A DNA stretch of 64,000 nt, taken from IMG/VR virus record IMGVR_UViG_3300031884_000939, positions 94,514-158,513 of that record; one strand, written 5' to 3'. Source of the DNA: a virus. Below, in pieces: positions 45,998 to 54,581 of this stretch. Positions within the stretch are counted from its first letter, which is position 1. Each line of letters begins with the position of its first letter. The notes under the pieces were generated by a model, which saw only the letters and a list, made by a program, of their open reading frames with translations, made no database searches and had not been told where the DNA came from. The translations under genes and the position numbers were made by a program.

Positions 45998-46786
45998 ATG
46001 ATATTCAACTTTGATTTAATTTCCGACATCCACAGAGAAACTTGGGCAAACTTTGATTGGGAAGGTCAACCGACTGCGCCATATTGTATTGTAGCAGGTG
46101 ATATAGCAAGAGACCGAGCATTAGTAATAGATACCTTAGAACAACTTAGCGAAGTATATCAAGGAGTGTTTTACATTGACGGTAATGATGAACATAAAGA
46201 TTACGGCGAAGATTTAGGTCGTAGTTATGCTGAATTAAATGATTTAATAAAAGCAATGCCCAAGGTTGTGTATATGCAAGACAATGTTGTAATCATAAAT
46301 GGTATTGCTATTGTAGCAACAAATGGGTGGTGGACTTACGACTTTGATTGTAACTTAGAATTAGATCAATCAATACAGTGGGTACAACAGAAAGATAGTA
46401 TTACACAGGAAGCGGCGATAAACATCAATGGTGTAGGGTACAACGATGCGGGATACATGGCAAATGGTGTACAAAAATTACAAGCCCACAGGGATGTCAA
46501 AGCAATCATCATGGTAACGCATACCGTGCCCCGAGCAGAAATTATCGAACATGATTTAGAATTAATTGATACTTGGCGATTTAACTCTATGGGCAATAGT
46601 CATATGACTAATGCGTTACGAGAAGACTTAGAGCATAAAGTTAAACTTTGGTGTTTTGGTCATTATCATAGACCAGTTGATACTATAATCGATGGTATTA
46701 GATATGTTAGCAATCCTCGGGGAAGAGGCGATACTCAATATTCTCAAGTGGCCTACTATCCCAAAAGAATTAGCGTAAAAATTTAA
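45998..46786 (+). CDS. Metallophosphoesterase 2
   Basis: The 262-residue protein carries the calcineurin-like pattern: D10-... in LISDIH (Asp9/His12 region), AGDI at 33-36, GNDEH at 62-66 (Asp replaces the usual His of GNHE), MVTHTVP and CFGHYHRP near 225. The deviation in the third motif could change metal choice or weaken activity. It is a single plus-strand gene between two minus operons. It is only distantly similar to the enzyme at 1379-2299. Confidence 0.85.
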   Translation: MIFNFDLISDIHRETWANFDWEGQPTAPYCIVAGDIARDRALVIDTLEQLSEVYQGVFYIDGNDEHKDYGEDLGRSYAELNDLIKAMPKVVYMQDNVVIINGIAIVATNGWWTYDFDCNLELDQSIQWVQQKDSITQEAAININGVGYNDAGYMANGVQKLQAHRDVKAIIMVTHTVPRAEIIEHDLELIDTWRFNSMGNSHMTNALREDLEHKVKLWCFGHYHRPVDTIIDGIRYVSNPRGRGDTQYSQVAYYPKRISVKI

Positions 46787-47091
46787 ACAGTTTCTGGTTC
46801 TAGTTTAATCTGTAACGGCATATCTTGTGACCGAGCACAAACTGTAACTTCAATACCTTTTTGTTCAGCTACTTCGTATGGCAATACTGCTACTACTGCT
46901 GATCCAGCTTCGTGAATATCTTGAGTAATCTTTACCGCAGAGTCTGGTGTGTAATCAAAAAAGTTCATTAAAGATTCGATAACAAATTCCATAGTTGTGC
47001 CGGTATCATTTAAATAGATAACTTTAAACATAGGTGGTTCTTTAAGTTCATTATTAACTTGTATTTGTGTAACGATATCTGCTTGTGACAT
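46783..47091 (-). CDS. clpS: ClpS adaptor protein
   Basis: The 102-residue protein matches ClpS: EPPMFKVIYLNDTGTTMEFV, FFDYTPDSAVKITQDIHEAG, and a C-terminal ARSQDMPLQIKLEPE. Residues that form the N-degron pocket in bacteria (Asn-Asp, Met of MEF and His of DIHEAG) are present. ClpS delivers N-end-rule substrates to ClpA (or ClpC); this phage encodes ClpX instead, so it would act through the host unfoldase. It converges on metallophosphoesterase 2 with a 4-bp overlap. Confidence 0.92.
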   Translation of the reverse strand: MSQADIVTQIQVNNELKEPPMFKVIYLNDTGTTMEFVIESLMNFFDYTPDSAVKITQDIHEAGSAVVAVLPYEVAEQKGIEVTVCARSQDMPLQIKLEPETV

Positions 47092-47108
47092 ACTATTCCT
47101 TTGTTTTT

Positions 47109-47135
47109 AGTAGGGGGCATAATTGCCCCCGTACT
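47109..47135. other. GC-rich hairpin between hsp20 and clpS
   Basis: AGTA-GGGGGC pairs with GCCCCC-GTACT around a 5-6 nt loop in the gap between hsp20 and clpS. The minus-strand side is followed by A-rich rather than U-rich sequence, so it is more likely an mRNA-processing or stability element than a terminator. Confidence 0.5.
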
Positions 47136-47152
47136 GTATTTACTATATTATA

Positions 47153-47593
47153 TTACGATTCGTATGTAATAGCAATAGTTTTAGGCTGAAGTGCTTCAGG
47201 AATATGGCGCTCTAACTTAACCGTTAAGATACCATTCTTTACCGATGCTGTAATTACTTCTACATGATCGGCTAAACTGAATGTACGGATAAAGCGTCTG
47301 TCACTAATACCTTTGTGTGTATATTCTACACCTTCTGGTAATTCTTCTGGTAACTTTTCGCCAGTAATAACCAAATTACTATCACGAACTGCTACTTCGA
47401 TTTCACCTTGAGTAAATCCAGCTACAGCCACTTGAACTTCAAACGTGTTCTCGCCGGTTTTCAAAATGTTATATGGCGGATAGTTTTGTGTACTAGCCGT
47501 ATCAATTTGATTAATAATTCGATCAAATAGTTTATCGACTCCGATAGAGTTACGATAGAATGGGTTTAAATCTAATGCTGTGAGTTTAGTCAT
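47153..47593 (-). CDS. Hsp20/IbpA-type small heat shock protein
   Basis: The 146-residue protein has the alpha-crystallin core: NPFYRNSIGVDKLFDRI at the N-terminus, YNILKTGENTFEVQVAVAGF, and VKNGILTVKLER (the A-x-x-x-n-G-v-L motif). The C-terminal KTIAI is a possible I-x-I/V-type anchoring motif. It holds unfolded proteins for DnaK, whose gene lies directly upstream. Small heat shock proteins are common in T4-like cyanophages. Confidence 0.92.
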   Translation of the reverse strand: MTKLTALDLNPFYRNSIGVDKLFDRIINQIDTASTQNYPPYNILKTGENTFEVQVAVAGFTQGEIEVAVRDSNLVITGEKLPEELPEGVEYTHKGISDRRFIRTFSLADHVEVITASVKNGILTVKLERHIPEALQPKTIAITYES

Positions 47594-47622
47594 TTTATTC
47601 TCCTTAATTAAGCAAGACTAAT

Positions 47623-47650
47623 GTGTGGGCCCGACTATCGGCACCCACAC
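47623..47650. other. Hairpin between dnaK and hsp20
   Basis: GTGTGGG pairs with CCCACAC and the loop holds a second GCC/GGC-type pairing. It lies between the dnaK stop and the hsp20 ribosome-binding site and could limit read-through or protect an mRNA end. Confidence 0.5.
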
Positions 47651-47658
47651 TATTTTTA

Positions 47659-49557
47659 CTACTTTTCAGTAAAGTCAGCGTCTACGACATTGTCGTCATC
47701 GGCTGGCTTAGCTGACTCTTGTGGCTCAGCAGCAGGTTGTGCTGCTTGTGCCTTTGCTTCTTGAATAGCCTGCGAGGCTGTTATTAAAGCGGTTACTGCC
47801 TTTTGGATTTCGTCCCTATCAGTACCTTTGACTGCTTCTTCTACAGCCTTGATAGCTGTGTTGATATCGTCAATTTGTGTACCGCTAAGGCTACTGCTAG
47901 TTTCATCTAGGTCCTTACGGATCTCGTGTACCATAGCATCAGCAGAGTTGCGAGCTTGGATGAGTTCAACTTGTTTCTTATCATCTTCCGCATTAGCTTC
48001 TGCTTCTTTAATCATCTTTTGAATTTCATCATCTGACAATCCTGAGTTTGCTTTAATAGTAATCTTGTTTTCTTTGCCTGTGGTTTTATCCTTGGCTTTA
48101 ACACTTAAGATACCATTTGCGTCAATATCAAGCTCAACGTCAATTTGTGGTTGACCTCGGCGTTGTGGCTGGATGCCTTCTAAACTAAACTCGCCTAAGA
48201 GTTTATTGTAAGAGCATAACTCGCGCTCGCCTTGATAAACTTTAATTGTAACTGCTGGTTGGTTATCTTCGGCAGTACTAAACACTTGATTAGCCTTAGT
48301 AGGAATCGTAGTGTTCTTTTTAATCAACTTAGTCATTACACCGCCCATAGTTTCAATGCCTAATGACAATGGGGTAACATCAAGTAACAATACGTCTGTA
48401 CGGTCGCCGCCTAATACAGCACCTTGAATAGCCGCACCAGCCGCTACTGCTTCGTCTGGATTAACATCTTTGCGTGGTGCTTTACCAAACAGCTTCTCAA
48501 CTGTTTCTTGTACTTTAGGCATACGAGTCATGCCACCAACAAGAATAACCTCGTCGATATCGCTGTTACTTACACCCGCATCAGACATGGCAGTCTTACA
48601 TGGGCCTACGGAACGTTGAATCAATTCATCAACTAAACTTTCAAATTTAGCACGAGAGATGGTAACATTCAAATGCTTAGGACCACTTGCGTCTGCTGTA
48701 ACATATGGTAAGTTAACAGTAGTAGACTGTGCTGAAGACAATTCAATCTTAGCTTTTTCTGCGGCATCTTTCAAACGCTGTAATGCTAACACATCACTTT
48801 TAAGGTCACATCCAGATTCTTTCTTAAACTCATCACAGAGGTAATCCATAATGCGTTGGTCAAAGTCTTCGCCGCCCAAGAATGTATCGCCGTTAGTTGA
48901 CAATACTTCAATCTGCTTGTCGCCATCCACATTGGCAATTTCGATAATGGACACATCAAATGTACCACCACCTAAGTCATACACGGCAATTTTACGATCC
49001 TTAGTACTTGCTTTATCAACGCCATATGCTAGTGCGGCCGCTGTTGGCTCGTTGATAATGCGTAGAACTTCTAAGCCCGCAATTTTACCTGCGTCTTTGG
49101 TAGCTTGTCTTTGGCTGTCATTGAAGTATGCTGGTACAGTGATAACGGCTTGTGTAACTGTCTCACCTAAATAGTCTTCGGCAGTTTTTTTCATCTTACG
49201 CAATACTTCAGCAGATACTTGTGGTGGTGCCAAATCTTGGCCATTTGCTTGAATCCAAGCATCACCATTATCAGCTTCGATAATTTTGTAAGGCATCAAG
49301 TTGATGTCTTTTTGTACAGCTTCTTCTTTAAATTTACGACCAATCAAACGCTTTGCAGCATAGATTGTGTTCGATGGGTTTGTAACTGATTGGCGTTTAG
49401 CTGTAGCACCAACTAATACTTCGTCGGCTGTATAGGCGACAATACTTGGTGTAGTTCTAGCACCTTCTGCGTTTTCAATTACTTTTGGAATGTTATTTTC
49501 GATTACGGAAACACAGGAATTTGTAGTTCCCAAATCTATGCCGATGATTTTGCTCAT
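47659..49557 (-). CDS. dnaK: DnaK (Hsp70) chaperone
   Basis: The 632-residue protein is a complete Hsp70: [13 protein letters not shown] at 6-18, [18 protein letters not shown] (phosphate 2), [14 protein letters not shown] (adenosine motif), a linker [18 protein letters not shown] and a full substrate domain and lid. It ends [11 protein letters not shown]. It uses ATP to refold proteins with DnaJ and GrpE, neither of which is in the window. It is close in length to bacterial DnaK, suggesting acquisition from a host. A late-type octamer lies at 49622-49629. Confidence 0.96.
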   Translation of the reverse strand: MSKIIGIDLGTTNSCVSVIENNIPKVIENAEGARTTPSIVAYTADEVLVGATAKRQSVTNPSNTIYAAKRLIGRKFKEEAVQKDINLMPYKIIEADNGDAWIQANGQDLAPPQVSAEVLRKMKKTAEDYLGETVTQAVITVPAYFNDSQRQATKDAGKIAGLEVLRIINEPTAAALAYGVDKASTKDRKIAVYDLGGGTFDVSIIEIANVDGDKQIEVLSTNGDTFLGGEDFDQRIMDYLCDEFKKESGCDLKSDVLALQRLKDAAEKAKIELSSAQSTTVNLPYVTADASGPKHLNVTISRAKFESLVDELIQRSVGPCKTAMSDAGVSNSDIDEVILVGGMTRMPKVQETVEKLFGKAPRKDVNPDEAVAAGAAIQGAVLGGDRTDVLLLDVTPLSLGIETMGGVMTKLIKKNTTIPTKANQVFSTAEDNQPAVTIKVYQGERELCSYNKLLGEFSLEGIQPQRRGQPQIDVELDIDANGILSVKAKDKTTGKENKITIKANSGLSDDEIQKMIKEAEANAEDDKKQVELIQARNSADAMVHEIRKDLDETSSSLSGTQIDDINTAIKAVEEAVKGTDRDEIQKAVTALITASQAIQEAKAQAAQPAAEPQESAKPADDDNVVDADFTEK

Positions 49558-49621
49558 GTTGTTTTCTCCTTTAATTAAGCAAGTAACTTCTTACGAACCC
49601 AAACTACGGCATTCGTAGAAG

Positions 49622-49629
49622 TATTTATG
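49622..49629 (-). promoter_or_regulatory. T4-like late promoter octamer of dnaK
   Basis: CATAAATA on the minus strand lies about 65 bases before the dnaK ATG, followed by a CTACG/CGTAG hairpin in the leader. Confidence 0.55.
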
Positions 49630-49669
49630 GTACTACAAAATCATTATATACAAATATTATTCGGTTAAG

Positions 49670-50032
49670 TTAAGCATTTCTGATAACCAGTTTAGCTTTA
49701 ATTTTAGTAGGGCTAAAATGTTTCTTTACTACCTTTTCTGCCGTTTTTGGATTAAACTTTTTACAGCTAAACACATCAATGTATGCCGTTCTATCTTGAT
49801 CCATAAAGTGTCCAGTAATGTTACTAGTTTGTATTAGCTGAACTAAACTGTATCCACTGTTTGGATGTCCATCGAGCAAATACTTAATTACTGGTTTGCC
49901 CACTGCTTCCATTTTAATTTGCTCTACCAAGTCTTTGATAAACTCTTTTAATTTAGCTTTACTATTGATATTGTCATTCATGCCTTGGCAATCCAGCATT
50001 AGGTGGTAACCCCATGGTTTGATTTTTTTCAT
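49670..50032 (-). CDS. AdoMet decarboxylase-like (SpeD) protein
   Basis: The 120-residue protein resembles the bacterial SpeD/SpeH fold: WGYHLMLDCQGMN at the start, then GYSLVQLIQTSNITGHFMDQ and TAYIDVFSCKKFNPKTAEKV. The Ser in TSNITGHF aligns with the serine that becomes the pyruvoyl cofactor, and His (GHF) and Cys (FSC) match later active-site residues. In classical enzymes the Ser is followed by His, here Asn. It would make decarboxylated AdoMet for spermidine. SpeD-like genes are known from T4-like cyanophages. Confidence 0.75.
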   Translation of the reverse strand: MKKIKPWGYHLMLDCQGMNDNINSKAKLKEFIKDLVEQIKMEAVGKPVIKYLLDGHPNSGYSLVQLIQTSNITGHFMDQDRTAYIDVFSCKKFNPKTAEKVVKKHFSPTKIKAKLVIRNA

Positions 50033-50254
50033 TTAAAATAATTTTTTAGGTAATTGTTGATCGCGGAGTTTTTTGCGCCATCTAGCTTTGGCAGCGCCTT
50101 TTTTACGCTTGCGTTCAGTAGTTGGTTTTTCGTAAGTTTCACGGGCACGAAGGTCATCAAGTAATCCAGATTCCTGGACTTTCTTTTTGAATTTTCTGAG
50201 GGCTTTTTCGACGTTGCCGTCTTTAACTAATACCCCTTTACCGTAATACGTCAT
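50033..50254 (-). CDS. rpsU: Ribosomal protein bS21
   Basis: The 73-residue basic protein matches bS21: [20 protein letters not shown] near the N-terminus, then an Arg/Lys-rich C-terminal helix ([17 protein letters not shown]). bS21 joins the 30S subunit near the anti-Shine-Dalgarno and affects initiation. A phage copy could exchange into host ribosomes and favour phage mRNAs, an idea proposed for other phages. It lies between clpX and the SpeD-like gene with 0-4 bp junctions. Confidence 0.93.
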   Translation of the reverse strand: MTYYGKGVLVKDGNVEKALRKFKKKVQESGLLDDLRARETYEKPTTERKRKKGAAKARWRKKLRDQQLPKKLF

Positions 50255-51441
50255 TCATTCTCCTGAGCAAGTGTTCTAGGAGTATTTACTAGATTTGACG
50301 TAATTGAGACGGTTTTTATACTTTGCTTACGATAGCGTGGCAAATCGTACATATGGGGTAGCAATATGCGTTCTAATTCAGAATGTAGGCCACGAGCCCC
50401 AGTTTTTGTTTTTAAAGTGCGTTCAGCTATAAGATCCAATGATTCATCTTCAAAATATAGTTCTACGCCATCTTGATCAAATAGCCACTGATACTGCTCT
50501 ACAAAATTGTGTTTAATATCGACTAAAATACTAATTAGCTGTTCTTTGGTCAACCCGTGTAACGATACAGAACTGCTAAAGCGACCAATAAATTCTGGAA
50601 TCATGCCATACTTGACTAAATCGTCTGGAGTTACTATTTCGTTGTCTACGCTTAAATCTGTAGTAAGATTTGCCCCAAACCCCATAGCGGTTCCTTGGAT
50701 ACGATTTTTAACTATTTTTTCTAGTCCCACAAATGCGCCGCCAGCGATGAATAAAATATTAGTGGTGTCAACTTCTATAGTAGCTTCAGTTTTTCTGCCG
50801 CCAGTAGGGTTAATTTTAATTTTAGTACCTTCTACTAATTTAAGCAAGGCCTGCTGAACACCTTCGCCTGATACATCACGACTAACCGTAGCGGATTCGG
50901 ACTTGCGAGCAATTTTATCAATCTCGTCTAGGAAGATAATGCCACGCTGAGTGCGCTCAAGGTCATTATCAGCATTTTGATATAATCTTAAAATAACGCT
51001 ATCAACATCGTCGCCGACATATCCAGCTTCAGTTAATGTAGTAGCGTCGGCTATTACGAATGGGACATTTAAATATTCTGCTAAGGTTTTTGCTAATAAT
51101 GTTTTACCGGTGCCTGTCGGCCCAATCATTAATATATTAGATTTAGCAACTTCGTTGTCTGCGCTACTAATTCTTTTATAATGATTAGTAATTGCTACAG
51201 ATAACACAATCTTGGCTTCGGGTTGACCAACTACATACTGGTCGAGATATTCTTTAATCTCGCGAGGATTAGGAATTTCTATTGTTGAAGAAGATTTAGC
51301 AGAATGCTTTTTATCTTTTAATAGTTTATCGCAAAAGGTTACACATTCGCTACATATAGCAACTTCGTGTCCTACAATTAGTCTACCTACGGAACTTTTA
51401 TGTTTTCCGCAAAATGAACAGTGATCAATTTTTTCTGACAT
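50251..51441 (-). CDS. clpX: ClpX unfoldase
   Basis: The 396-residue protein is a full ClpX: zinc-binding Cys8/Cys11/Cys30/Cys33, Walker A GPTGTGKT (107-114), pore loop GYVG (140-143), and Walker [10 protein letters not shown] (168-176). [11 protein letters not shown] loop corresponds to the IGF-type ClpP-docking loop, here MGF. It unfolds substrates into ClpP, and the phage encodes its own ClpP at 27514-28137. It overlaps rpsU by 4 bp. Confidence 0.94.
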   Translation of the reverse strand: MSEKIDHCSFCGKHKSSVGRLIVGHEVAICSECVTFCDKLLKDKKHSAKSSSTIEIPNPREIKEYLDQYVVGQPEAKIVLSVAITNHYKRISSADNEVAKSNILMIGPTGTGKTLLAKTLAEYLNVPFVIADATTLTEAGYVGDDVDSVILRLYQNADNDLERTQRGIIFLDEIDKIARKSESATVSRDVSGEGVQQALLKLVEGTKIKINPTGGRKTEATIEVDTTNILFIAGGAFVGLEKIVKNRIQGTAMGFGANLTTDLSVDNEIVTPDDLVKYGMIPEFIGRFSSSVSLHGLTKEQLISILVDIKHNFVEQYQWLFDQDGVELYFEDESLDLIAERTLKTKTGARGLHSELERILLPHMYDLPRYRKQSIKTVSITSNLVNTPRTLAQENE

Positions 51442-51442
51442 A

Positions 51443-52966
51443 TTATCCTAAATCGGTAGAGGTTTTAAGTTTTTCTGAAATGCGTTCGCGTTCAATATCA
51501 CTTAACAAATCAGGATCGTATTCTCCTGATCCAATTTTTTCAATAAGATGGTCGATATAAGCTGTATCGTAAATATAACTATCACTTAGATTTTTATTTA
51601 CTTTGATCCACTGAGTACCGTTATATTTAAATAACTGACTTGGAAGATTGTCTACTCTAAGAAACATATCTCCTTTTTTAGCTGTTTTAGGAAACTCTGT
51701 TCCGAATCCTTGTACTTCACCAGATGTTGGTTCGTTATCTGCTTCTAGGGATAATTTAAGATTAAGTAAATCTCTATTACTTAAATTTAGAGTCTCAACA
51801 TGGTCAGGATGTTCCCACGGTAGTTCAGAAATTTCTCCGCTAGCAACCTGGTTAATATATTCTTTATATGACTTATCAGGATTTTGAGATTTCCAAACTC
51901 GCATAGCGTGTTGCTGTATTTCATTACCATAAGGTTCTACATCATCTTCGATTATCACTGCTTCTTCTTTTTTCTCGATATCAGGAAACATCCATCCCAC
52001 TGGATGCGGGTCTTTGTGTAAAGGTATATTATCATTACTATTAGAATTAGTAACGCCCTTACTTAATATATCATCGGCTTCGTATTTTGATTCTAGCGGA
52101 ATCTCGACTTCATCAAACACTGGAATGTCGCCATCTGCTTCTTCGTCTTCTTCTTCTTCGTCTTCTTCTTCTTCGTCTTCTTCTTTGCGCTCTAAATTAA
52201 ACAAATCAATTCCGTGTTCCCATTCAAGCGATTTAGTAGCGGCTAGTAATAATGTTAATGCTAGTGGATCGAATACTGCTACAATAAGAATAATAACCCA
52301 GCGTACTGCGTGTTCTAATAAGTTAGCGTCTGGATTATCGCCATATACCATAGCGGCAATATATTTGATAGGACCAACTTCAGCATCTACTTTTCTTATC
52401 TCTGCTCTAATTGGGGCAGCCTGCTCATTAAGTTGGCTAATCTTTTTCTGGTCGGCTTCGATTTCAGCCGCGATACGCTTGCGTTCAGCCTGTTGACTTT
52501 TGCGAATCGCAATCGCCTTATCAGCACCTTGCTCACTCGTAGACCTGCCCAACACTTGGTCAACACCAGCATCGAGCTGAGCAAGCGCCTTGCGGTTACT
52601 TTCGATATTTTCTTTTGAGGTTTTAATCTTCTCATCATATATTGCTACCTTACTTTGCACATCGCCTGATACTAAACCCTGGTCTGAGTGGGCTTTACTT
52701 AAGAATCCAAATACGCCCATCGAAGTTAAGAACATAAGAACTACTACTGCTGAACATAGATAAACTTTATATTGTATTTCTGCTCGGTCCCAGTATTTGT
52801 GTAGCCATAGTGTAGTAACAATCTTGCCGACTTCTAGTGATCCGCCCATAATAACAATAGGCCAAAATGCGGCGGCGAAAATTGCTGTTAATCCCAGGAT
52901 GGAATAGATAGCGGCACTTAAACTAATAATAAGTGCAGTTGCGAGGGTTATATATCCAAATATCAT
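51443..52966 (-). CDS. Large membrane/coiled-coil phage protein
   Basis: The 507-residue protein has N-terminal transmembrane helices (about 5-30, 34-50 and 70-95) and a long coiled coil (about 105-205, Lys/Glu/Gln/Ala rich). Another transmembrane segment is at about 230-250, then a poly-Glu/Asp stretch (EEDEEEEDEEEEDEEADGD) and a soluble C-terminal half. Related proteins in T4-like marine phages are unannotated membrane proteins. A late octamer lies 5 nt before its ATG. Confidence 0.75.
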   Translation of the reverse strand: MIFGYITLATALIISLSAAIYSILGLTAIFAAAFWPIVIMGGSLEVGKIVTTLWLHKYWDRAEIQYKVYLCSAVVVLMFLTSMGVFGFLSKAHSDQGLVSGDVQSKVAIYDEKIKTSKENIESNRKALAQLDAGVDQVLGRSTSEQGADKAIAIRKSQQAERKRIAAEIEADQKKISQLNEQAAPIRAEIRKVDAEVGPIKYIAAMVYGDNPDANLLEHAVRWVIILIVAVFDPLALTLLLAATKSLEWEHGIDLFNLERKEEDEEEEDEEEEDEEADGDIPVFDEVEIPLESKYEADDILSKGVTNSNSNDNIPLHKDPHPVGWMFPDIEKKEEAVIIEDDVEPYGNEIQQHAMRVWKSQNPDKSYKEYINQVASGEISELPWEHPDHVETLNLSNRDLLNLKLSLEADNEPTSGEVQGFGTEFPKTAKKGDMFLRVDNLPSQLFKYNGTQWIKVNKNLSDSYIYDTAYIDHLIEKIGSGEYDPDLLSDIERERISEKLKTSTDLG

Positions 52967-52971
52967 TTAAT

Positions 52972-52979
52972 TATTTAGC
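52972..52979 (-). promoter_or_regulatory. T4-like late promoter octamer
   Basis: GCTAAATA on the minus strand overlaps the stop of the upstream gene and lies five bases before the ATG at 52966. If used, the RNA would start at or inside the start codon, so read-through from upstream may be needed. Confidence 0.4.
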
Positions 52980-53376
52980 GCCATATTCTATGTTTTTCTG
53001 CTACCCATTCCTGCCCGTCGTAGTCGGATATAACCCAATCAACACCAGCAGGAACTTCTACTACTTTAAGTTTAGCAAATACACCGTTGGCTTTGCTACC
53101 TAAACGGCGAACAACTGCTACCAAACAAGGGTCATCTCGATCAATATCATACGGATGGAACTCTGTATCGTTTACTATAATACGATTTCCTAATCGAGTT
53201 TGTGTATCTCTATCGCCCTGCGGTTCTTCGGTGTAATCAATACCAGCTAGTTCAAGGTACATTATTGTGGCTTCTTTACTGAGGCCAAATCCTCCAAAAG
53301 CCTTATTGATAACTATTTTTTGAACACCCCGTAATTGTTTGAGTAGTTCTTCGTGTTCTGGATTTATTTCTGCCAT
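52975..53376 (-). CDS. Conserved phage protein, function unknown
   Basis: The 133-residue protein starts MAEINPEHEELLKQLRGVQK and has the block VINKAFGGFGLSKEATIMYL, which I recognise as conserved in many T4-like phages without known function. The C-terminus ends EWVAEKHRIWR, also typical. It overlaps the upstream membrane-protein gene by 13 bp. Confidence 0.75.
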   Translation of the reverse strand: MAEINPEHEELLKQLRGVQKIVINKAFGGFGLSKEATIMYLELAGIDYTEEPQGDRDTQTRLGNRIIVNDTEFHPYDIDRDDPCLVAVVRRLGSKANGVFAKLKVVEVPAGVDWVISDYDGQEWVAEKHRIWR

Positions 53377-53585
53377 TTACTAACAGTAAGATTATAGTCT
53401 CGTTCAGCGTGTACTAATCGATTTTCTAAATTTGCTAATCTACGCTCAACACGAATTTGCCTAGCAATTAATAATGCCACTGCTATAACCACACCAGTGA
53501 ACATCAATCCCCAGCCAGCAACTAACCCATAGGTCCAAAACCATAAATCATTAATGCCGCTAGTTAGTAGAGTTATTGGATTCAT
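53364..53585 (-). CDS. Single-pass membrane protein, spanin-like layout
   Basis: The 73-residue protein has a transmembrane helix (about 18-41, LVAGWGLMFTGVVIAVALLI) and a charged coiled-coil-like tail (RRLANLENRLVHAERDYNLT). It overlaps the next membrane-protein gene by 26 bp in another frame. Overlapping small membrane and coiled-coil genes can be spanins, but no lipobox is present here. Confidence 0.6.
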   Translation of the reverse strand: MNPITLLTSGINDLWFWTYGLVAGWGLMFTGVVIAVALLIARQIRVERRLANLENRLVHAERDYNLTVSKWQK

Positions 53586-53778
53586 TTAATTGCTTTCTTA
53601 GCTCTTTATTTTCTTCAACAAGTGTTTTTGTCAATTTTTTATAATACGCAATATCTTCTTGTAATGTCTTGTTCTGTGATTCGAGATGTTCACCGGTGTT
53701 AGCTTGCTCTTTGGGTGTGGTTACTCTGCCGCACAGGTAGCCAGCTAATATAGCAATGACCCAAAGAATATCAGTCAT
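53560..53778 (-). CDS. Small membrane coiled-coil protein
   Basis: From ATG 53778, which overlaps the upstream stop as ATGA, the 72-residue protein starts MTDILWVIAILAGYLCGRVT, one transmembrane helix. A coiled coil follows (LESQNKTLQEDIAYYKKLTK). It resembles an i-spanin in topology and overlaps 53364-53585; the assignment is tentative. Confidence 0.6.
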   Translation of the reverse strand: MTDILWVIAILAGYLCGRVTTPKEQANTGEHLESQNKTLQEDIAYYKKLTKTLVEENKELRKQLNESNNSTN

Positions 53779-53969
53779 TCTGGTTTTCCGCCTGTACACG
53801 ATCCGCCAGAGAACCAAAGTTCTTCAGCTTGTTCACGATACTGTGCCAAGTCGTATTCATCCTTCTTAGCTTTGTATTCTGATTCAGTAAGAGCGTGCCA
53901 GCCGCAACATTTACCTGTAGGGCTACGACCGCATCCACATTGTCCAATTGTTCCTGGCTTAGGTTGCAT
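53775..53969 (-). CDS. CDGSH-like iron-sulfur small protein
   Basis: The 64-residue protein contains CGCGRSPTGKCCGWH, close to the CDGSH pattern C-x-C-x2-(S/T)-x(n)-C-x-G-x-H that binds a 2Fe-2S cluster with three Cys and one His. The spacer before the third Cys is one residue shorter than in mitoNEET and the Asp is Cys. Similar small proteins occur in T4-like phages. The role is unknown: redox or zinc binding are possible. Confidence 0.65.
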   Translation of the reverse strand: MQPKPGTIGQCGCGRSPTGKCCGWHALTESEYKAKKDEYDLAQYREQAEELWFSGGSCTGGKPE

Positions 53970-54178
53970 TATTCTTCCTTTGGTAGCTCTGTCGTTTCTT
54001 TAACAAGAGCCAAAAGTTCGTCAACAGTCTTAACCATAATTTTAGCAGTCTTGTATTCCTCATCAGAATCGCGACCACCAACTTCAATCATAAAACCGTT
54101 ATCGTACATATTAATTGTAAAATTTTCATTTACTATAGTAAGTTTATCGCCAACTTTTTGTATTTGTTTTTTTGCCAC
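53969..54178 (-). CDS. Hypothetical small protein, GTG start
   Basis: The 69-residue protein starts at GTG 54178 (MAKKQIQKVGDKLTIVNENF) and is a predicted small beta-rich protein with an acidic C-terminus (ETTELPKEE). The upstream tiny membrane gene ends one base before it. The family is known to me only as uncharacterised phage proteins. Confidence 0.6.
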   Translation of the reverse strand: MAKKQIQKVGDKLTIVNENFTINMYDNGFMIEVGGRDSDEEYKTAKIMVKTVDELLALVKETTELPKEE

Positions 54179-54179
54179 T

Positions 54180-54284
54180 TTAATCCCCTTTGAATTTTGT
54201 TACAAACCAGCATACTATATAAATTATCGAAAGTGCGCCAGCCATAACAAGCAGAGCTTCGATTAACCAATTTTCAAGTACCAT
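54180..54284 (-). CDS. Tiny membrane protein (34 residues)
   Basis: The product MVLENWLIEALLVMAGALSI then IYIVCWFVTKFKGD is one transmembrane helix with a short basic tail. A consensus promoter (54308-54336) and GGGAGAAG ribosome-binding site precede the ATG at 54284, which supports real expression. The function is unknown. Confidence 0.65.
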   Translation of the reverse strand: MVLENWLIEALLVMAGALSIIYIVCWFVTKFKGD

Positions 54285-54307
54285 CTACTTCTCCCTAACG
54301 AATATAA

Positions 54308-54336
54308 ATTATATACTCAAATAGCTCTAAGGTCAA
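54308..54336 (-). promoter_or_regulatory. Sigma70-type promoter
   Basis: TTGACC (54331-54336), 17 nt, TATAAT (54308-54313). It overlaps the stop of the gene upstream and drives the small-gene run below 54284. Confidence 0.8.
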
Positions 54337-54581
54337 TCTAAAAGTTTGCCACTTACCTTGATTAATGCGCCTCGATATGTCCAATCTCCACCAACTTCAT
54401 CGTTTGGCCTGCCTTCTATTTTTTTAAAGGATGTATGTGGACGATTTTTGGCATCGATTACAAATTCTTTAAATTCTGTAGGAGTAAGTATAAATTCCTC
54501 AACTGGACCTAACTCTGCGTTTTTTAAACATTCGATTTCGAGTAGTTCAAAAATATTAAATTTTCTTCGTTTTACTTTCAT
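54333..54581 (-). CDS. Hypothetical small protein
   Basis: From ATG 54581 (ATGA overlap with the upstream stop) the 82-residue protein starts MKVKRRKFNIFELLEIECLK. It has an acidic helical centre and ends GALIKVSGKLLD. No family is recognised. Confidence 0.6.
   Translation of the reverse strand: MKVKRRKFNIFELLEIECLKNAELGPVEEFILTPTEFKEFVIDAKNRPHTSFKKIEGRPNDEVGGDWTYRGALIKVSGKLLD

Noticed and set aside
52014-52496. 160-codon plus-strand ORF rich in Ser
   Set aside because: It is the antisense shadow of the poly-Glu/Asp and coiled-coil region of the membrane protein gene; the Ser runs mirror GAA/GAG/GAC codons.
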